Source: Carnobacterium maltaromaticum DSM 20342 (lineage in GTDB: Bacteria; Bacillota; Bacilli; Lactobacillales; Carnobacteriaceae). Taken from it: a stretch of DNA of 64,000 nucleotides. The notes below the pieces were generated by a model. That model did no database searches and had not been told where the DNA came from. It worked only from the letters and a program-made list of their open reading frames with translations. The translations under genes were made by a program, and so were the position numbers. Numbering within the stretch: the first letter of the stretch is position 1; every line of letters starts with the position of its first letter. Below, one piece after another: positions 60,354-64,000 of the stretch. The stretch spans positions 1 to 64,000 of the forward strand of contig NZ_JQMX01000005.1 of the NCBI RefSeq assembly GCF_000744945.1. The letters run 5' to 3'.

Positions 60354-60977
60354 TTACTCCTCCATATGAGCTATTGAGGTACTAGCTTCATTTTTATTTT
60401 CTTGCACCTGCCGTTTGATTCTTTGCAACGTACTTTTACTAAACTCGGTCTCTTTAGCCACTTCTTTATAACTCTTACCAGACATTAATTTTTCATAGGC
60501 TTCCATTTTTCTGGTTGTGAGTGTTGCCTTTGGACGTCCTTCCCGATAGCTCTTATTGGTCTTTTTAGCGTATGCCTTTCCCTCTTGTGTTCTAGTTACA
60601 ATTAGATCACGTTCAAACTCCGCAAATGATCCTAGCATATTTAACATCATAGTTTGCAATGGACTGGATTTTTCAGAACCATTAAATTCCATTTTGTCTT
60701 CAATAAAAATTACGGAAGAACCTTTTTCAATTATTTCATCTACAATCATTCTTAGGTCTCTGATACTTCTTGCTAAACGATCTATTTTCTTAACTAGAAC
60801 TATATCACCTGGTTTAATTAATTCCAACAATTTTTTAAGTTCATTTCTCCCACTTCGATTTGTGGCAGACATTTTTTCTGCAAATATTAGTTCAGCACCA
60901 TTTTTCTTAAGCAATGATTTTTGTTCTTTTAATTCTTGGCCAAGAGTTGAAACTCTCGCATACCCATAAATTGTCAA
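60354..60977 (-). CDS. Serine recombinase upstream of and coupled to the NACHT gene
   Basis: A 207-aa resolvase/invertase: [13 protein letters not shown] (Ser nucleophile), KKIDRLARSIRDLR, FAEFERDLIVTRTQEGKAYAKK, and C-terminal helix-turn-helix SYKEVAKETEFSKSTLQR. I chose TTG 60977 behind TGGAGGGGG; the longer frame has no ribosome binding site. Its last codons contain the NACHT ribosome binding site, so both genes are likely one transcript. It may move or switch the defence gene, or be incidental. Confidence 0.87.
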   Translation of the reverse strand: MTIYGYARVSTLGQELKEQKSLLKKNGAELIFAEKMSATNRSGRNELKKLLELIKPGDIVLVKKIDRLARSIRDLRMIVDEIIEKGSSVIFIEDKMEFNGSEKSSPLQTMMLNMLGSFAEFERDLIVTRTQEGKAYAKKTNKSYREGRPKATLTTRKMEAYEKLMSGKSYKEVAKETEFSKSTLQRIKRQVQENKNEASTSIAHMEE

Positions 60978-61043
60978 TTTTCCCCCTCCATTTCCAAAAA
61001 CATACAGAATAGAGTATCTGACCATCCCGCAAGTCAATGATAC

Positions 61044-61100
61044 CAATAAAAAAAAGGGTAGTCAACAACTTATAAGTTATTGACTACCCCTTTTTTATTG
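61044..61100. terminator. Long hairpin upstream of the recombinase-NACHT unit
   Basis: CAATAAAAAA-AGGGTAGTCAA and complement form a near-perfect stem of about 26 bp. It separates the unit from the genes to the right and can terminate in both directions. Confidence 0.75.
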
Positions 61101-61464
61101 TGACTAGTAATTTTAGTATGGCGCACTTTAATGGTGGCACGAAAACCTACATAAACTACTTAGGTTGAATCAATCAATAGATTACACCCTATTGGTTGAT
61201 TTTAATTCAATAAATAATTTTTTCTAATGACCACCCATACTACACTCTAGAAAGTTCTATAAATGGGATTAAAACCAAATGACAATAAAGTATACCCTAT
61301 TGTCATTTGTTAGAATGAAAAATATCAGCTAATGCCAATTTGATTTTGCAACAAGTTCCCTAAACCTCTAAAAACATAAATGAATTTCTTTTTAAATTAA
61401 AGGAATAAAAATTAGATACAATGCAAAATTTTAGCTTCTCTTATTTAAGCTTAGTCTTTATAAC
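61101..61464. other. Gap with a 12-bp palindrome
   Basis: No gene is seen. CAAATGACAATA (61276-61287) and its exact complement (61298-61309) flank AAGTATACCC; the run ACCCTATTG also occurs about 100 bp earlier. Could be a recombination or regulatory site. Confidence 0.4.
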
Positions 61465-62088
61465 TTAGAAAGTAAAATCATTTCTAGTTATTTTTATAAT
61501 ATCCGTAAGTTTTGAAATATTTTTATTTGACTTTGAGTCAGGTTGAGTTAAATTAAAACTAATAATTCCAGTATTATTTGCTACTTCTACATCAAGACTT
61601 CGATCTCCTATATAGTACGTATTTTCTAGAGATAGATGATACTTATCTATCAAATAATTTAAACCTTCTGGATTAGGTTTTCTCAAAAATTTATTTGAAC
61701 TTGTCACTATCTCAGTAAAATATTCTCTTATTCCTAGTTTTTCAATAAGTTCCAAAGCATTATCGCTTTTATGCGTATATATGAAGTTAACTATACCTTT
61801 AATTTCTGTCCAACGTAAGATATCCAAAGCTCCTTCCATTAAAGTTACTTTGTCATTCTTTTCTTTTGATTTTTCTGAAAAATAATTTTTTAAAATTTCG
61901 TAAGGAATATCAAAATCACTGGAAATTTTTTTTAAAAAACTTACCACAGATTCATTAATGATGGTTTTTTTTGCGAATTCATAATCAAATGGTATATTAT
62001 AAAAAATAAATGTTTCTTCTAATGACGTTAAAATAATATCGTAAGAATTAATTAATGTTCCATCTAAATCCCATATAAATGCAGTCAT
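61465..62088 (-). CDS. HAD-superfamily hydrolase (phosphoglycolate phosphatase-like)
   Basis: A 207-aa HAD enzyme. Motif I WDLDGTLINS with the nucleophile Asp, motif II YTHKSDN, motif III Lys in RKPNPEGL, motif IV YIGDRSLDVEVA. The cap between motifs I and II is helical (subfamily IA). It is the last gene of a four-gene minus-strand operon, 21 bp after a second HAD gene. Substrate unknown. Confidence 0.83.
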   Translation of the reverse strand: MTAFIWDLDGTLINSYDIILTSLEETFIFYNIPFDYEFAKKTIINESVVSFLKKISSDFDIPYEILKNYFSEKSKEKNDKVTLMEGALDILRWTEIKGIVNFIYTHKSDNALELIEKLGIREYFTEIVTSSNKFLRKPNPEGLNYLIDKYHLSLENTYYIGDRSLDVEVANNTGIISFNLTQPDSKSNKNISKLTDIIKITRNDFTF

Positions 62089-62109
62089 AAATTCAGCTCC
62101 TTCCTATTT

Positions 62110-62763
62110 TCACAATAAATCATTCAATGAATCAAACAAATAATCAACTTTCTTCATCAGTATAGAGTTAGGTTTAATTAAATCTGGAATCATAATCGTT
62201 GTCATACACGCTCTTTTCCCAGCTTCAATTCCATTCGGTGAATCTTCAATAACAAGACACTTATCATTAGAAACATTTAATATTTCCGAAGTCTTAAGAA
62301 AAATATCAGGATTCGGCTTCCCTTTATTAACCATATCACCTGTAACAATTAGATCAAATCTATCTCGTAAATTTGATTTATCAATATAATAATTGGCCAT
62401 CGTGTGTCCTCTAGAGGTTGCAATAGCTTTTTTTATACCTAGTAAATCTAATAAATCTAACACAGATATTATACCACTTTTTATGGGAGTACCATTAATG
62501 TCTATATAATTACGTACAAAATTACGTTTTTCTTCTTTTATTGAAGTATAGTCAAAATCACTACCCATGTATTGTTGGATTAAATTTTTAGAATCTTTTG
62601 AATTAAGTCCTATTTTCTTCTTTAAAATCTCAATAGGTACATCATAATCAAAATAAGCAAATGCATGTTGCCAACCTTTAAATCCCAATCTTTCAGTATC
62701 AAAAATAGTTCCATCCATATCAAAAATCACTAATTCGATATTTTGAAATACATAATTATTCAT
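62110..62763 (-). CDS. HAD-superfamily hydrolase (beta-phosphoglucomutase-like)
   Basis: A 217-aa HAD protein: FDMDGTIFDTERLG, TSRGHT, Lys in NKGKPNPDIFL, and VIEDSPNGIEAGKRA, the classic beta-phosphoglucomutase/phosphatase set. It overlaps the phosphopantetheinyl transferase stop by eight bases and is therefore co-translated. The pairing of two HAD enzymes with a carrier-protein activator suggests tailoring in a biosynthetic pathway. Confidence 0.83.
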   Translation of the reverse strand: MNNYVFQNIELVIFDMDGTIFDTERLGFKGWQHAFAYFDYDVPIEILKKKIGLNSKDSKNLIQQYMGSDFDYTSIKEEKRNFVRNYIDINGTPIKSGIISVLDLLDLLGIKKAIATSRGHTMANYYIDKSNLRDRFDLIVTGDMVNKGKPNPDIFLKTSEILNVSNDKCLVIEDSPNGIEAGKRACMTTIMIPDLIKPNSILMKKVDYLFDSLNDLL

Positions 62764-63406
62764 TAGGTCCTCTCCTTTTGTCCATAAATTTTAATATTTC
62801 ATCTAATCTAACTGTTCTTATTTTAATAGGTAAACTTGCATAAACAGTTAAAATTTTTTCGTTTTTTAAAGTAGAGAAAAAATTTGATTTGTTTAAAGAA
62901 GAAATATTTATTTCTTTTGGATTTTTATAAAAACCTACTCCCAAAAATTTACTGTAACTTTCTTTTTTCGTCCAAATTAATGTTCTAAAAATAGGCTTAA
63001 TATCAGATGAAAAATACGATTCAAGTTCTGATTTTGTCATAAATTCAGTAATAATTTCGTCTGTGACTTTAAATATTGACTCAATATCTATACCAATTTT
63101 ATTTTTGCATAGTGCAACTGCAATTGTATCTTCACAATGTGAAATGCTCACAAATATATTTTCTTTTTTTATAACCGGGCAACCTTTACTTTTAATAGTT
63201 ATGCAAGGAGTCCCAGAGATTCCATAACATGATATCAATGCATACTTAATTAGGACTGAAGCAATCATTGAATTAACTATATCTTTTTTATTCCTATACT
63301 TAAGACAATATCTCATTCTGCACTCACATATGTCTTGATGGAAATCTTTCACTCTTAAATCTGAATATTTTTCTACTTGGAGTATATATACTTCTGTATG
63401 TTCCAA
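62756..63406 (-). CDS. 4'-phosphopantetheinyl transferase (Sfp type)
   Basis: Sfp-type enzymes load the phosphopantetheine arm of CoA onto carrier proteins of polyketide, peptide or fatty-acid synthases. The protein has SISHCEDTIAVAL, metal motif IGIDIESI and WTKKESYSKFLG with the catalytic Glu/Lys. Length 216 aa fits. In a Lactobacillales accessory region such a gene normally belongs to a natural-product cluster, which would lie to the right of the window. Confidence 0.82.
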   Translation of the reverse strand: MEHTEVYILQVEKYSDLRVKDFHQDICECRMRYCLKYRNKKDIVNSMIASVLIKYALISCYGISGTPCITIKSKGCPVIKKENIFVSISHCEDTIAVALCKNKIGIDIESIFKVTDEIITEFMTKSELESYFSSDIKPIFRTLIWTKKESYSKFLGVGFYKNPKEINISSLNKSNFFSTLKNEKILTVYASLPIKIRTVRLDEILKFMDKRRGPNE

Positions 63407-63409
63407 AAA

Positions 63410-64000
63410 TTAATTTCCACCCTTAAATTTTATCGTAAAGTACTTTTCCATTTTAGAAAAACATTCAATTTTTTTTGCACGAAGAATAGCTCGTTCTTCA
63501 AATTTAGGATTAGCTGATTTAATCAAATTTTCATAGACTGATAAGGCTTGACACATATATAATTGATTAATAATAAACATTTTTTCATAATCATAACTAT
63601 TTAAAGGTATTTTCTCCGAATAATAATTTAAATAGAATAAAAATTCATCAAAATCGGGAATCCCTGTTTCAGAATTTGGAGCAGAATTTAAATAGAAACG
63701 CATAAGTTCCCAAATAGCGGGAACTCTCGAAACCTCAGTCATGTCAATAACTGCCGTAATTTCTTTATTTGATGTTAATAATTGAGTTATAGAATAATCA
63801 CCATGCCCATTTACCATAGTTAACTTATTTAAATCTAACTCTTCCGACTCTTCAATGAATGATAATCTATAATGTAAATCTTCAAGATATAATTTTTTAT
63901 TCTTCAATTGTTTAATTTTTTGTAGATTATATATGATTTTTTTTATTCTCCGTATATGATACTGCTTTTCATTAATTATTTCAATTGATTTTCTAGTATT
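63410..64000 (-). CDS. APH-like phosphotransferase family protein, partial at window edge
   Basis: The frame is open from 63410 to the right edge with no stop, so the N terminus lies outside. The visible part contains VNGHGDYSITQLL, like the catalytic HGD loop of aminoglycoside/choline kinases (with Gln for the usual Asn), and AVIDMTEVSRVPAIWELMRFY, like the metal-binding Asp strand and following helix. It is 3 bp upstream of the phosphopantetheinyl transferase. A kinase or a degenerate relative acting on a small molecule is inferred. Confidence 0.65.
   Translation of the reverse strand, partial: NTRKSIEIINEKQYHIRRIKKIIYNLQKIKQLKNKKLYLEDLHYRLSFIEESEELDLNKLTMVNGHGDYSITQLLTSNKEITAVIDMTEVSRVPAIWELMRFYLNSAPNSETGIPDFDEFLFYLNYYSEKIPLNSYDYEKMFIINQLYMCQALSVYENLIKSANPKFEERAILRAKKIECFSKMEKYFTIKFKGGN

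Overview
The window is a low-GC, mobile-element-rich accessory region of a Gram-positive bacterium in the order Lactobacillales. A Carnobacteriaceae or Enterococcaceae-like host fits the tagatose-6-phosphate lactose pathway, ClpL, the IS1380/IS1634-type elements and the strong AGGAGG ribosome binding sites. No ribosomal, tRNA or core housekeeping genes and no CRISPR array were seen, and no replication initiator was recognised, so a large plasmid or a chromosomal island are both possible.

Layout. 1-4200: toxin-antitoxin modules (an orphan antitoxin, mazEF plus fic, a second mazEF) and a tyrosine recombinase. 4226-5899: an IS1380 element just upstream of clpL (6026-8140). 8270-9450: scars (a group II intron remnant, an ISL3 transposase tail) and a serine recombinase. 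9642-11400: a drug-type ABC exporter. 12040-14400: small genes, repeated palindromes and a GC-rich element bounded by inverted repeats. 15074-23280: a decaying beta-glucoside/lactose PTS operon with its LacR. Two identical 173-bp MITEs, one frameshift and an IS1634 insertion with a 434-bp target duplication have damaged it. 23424-24407: a lipoprotein nuclease. 24454-26230: a frameshifted IS carrying the same ends as the MITE. 26352-35983: an intact lac/tagatose locus (lacR2, lacA2-B2, lacX, lacA-B-C-D-F-E-G).

36566-40540: IS110 and IS remnants and small plasmid-type genes with RadC. 40733-44872: a cupin protein, a FetAB-like exporter, and a P1B-4 metal ATPase behind a NiCo-type riboswitch. 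45036-51860: a second tyrosine recombinase among recurring palindromes, an XRE/membrane protein cluster, an Rrf2 regulator with an RclA-like flavoprotein, and a third mazEF. 51995-55995: a Tn3-family transposon whose transposase has an in-frame stop. 56051-58062: a membrane protein and a PlcR-like (RNPP) regulator divergent from a 27-codon ORF with its own promoter and terminator, a candidate leaderless signalling peptide. 58378-60977: a NACHT NTPase translationally coupled to a serine recombinase, a candidate phage-defence unit. 61465-64000: the edge of a possible biosynthetic operon (kinase-like protein, phosphopantetheinyl transferase, two HAD phosphatases).

Functionally, the intact lac locus would import lactose as lactose-6-phosphate (LacFE), cleave it (LacG), and send galactose-6-phosphate through LacAB, LacC and LacD into glycolysis under the DeoR-type repressor LacR2. 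Much of the rest is stabilisation, defence, stress and metal tolerance cargo typical of plasmids.
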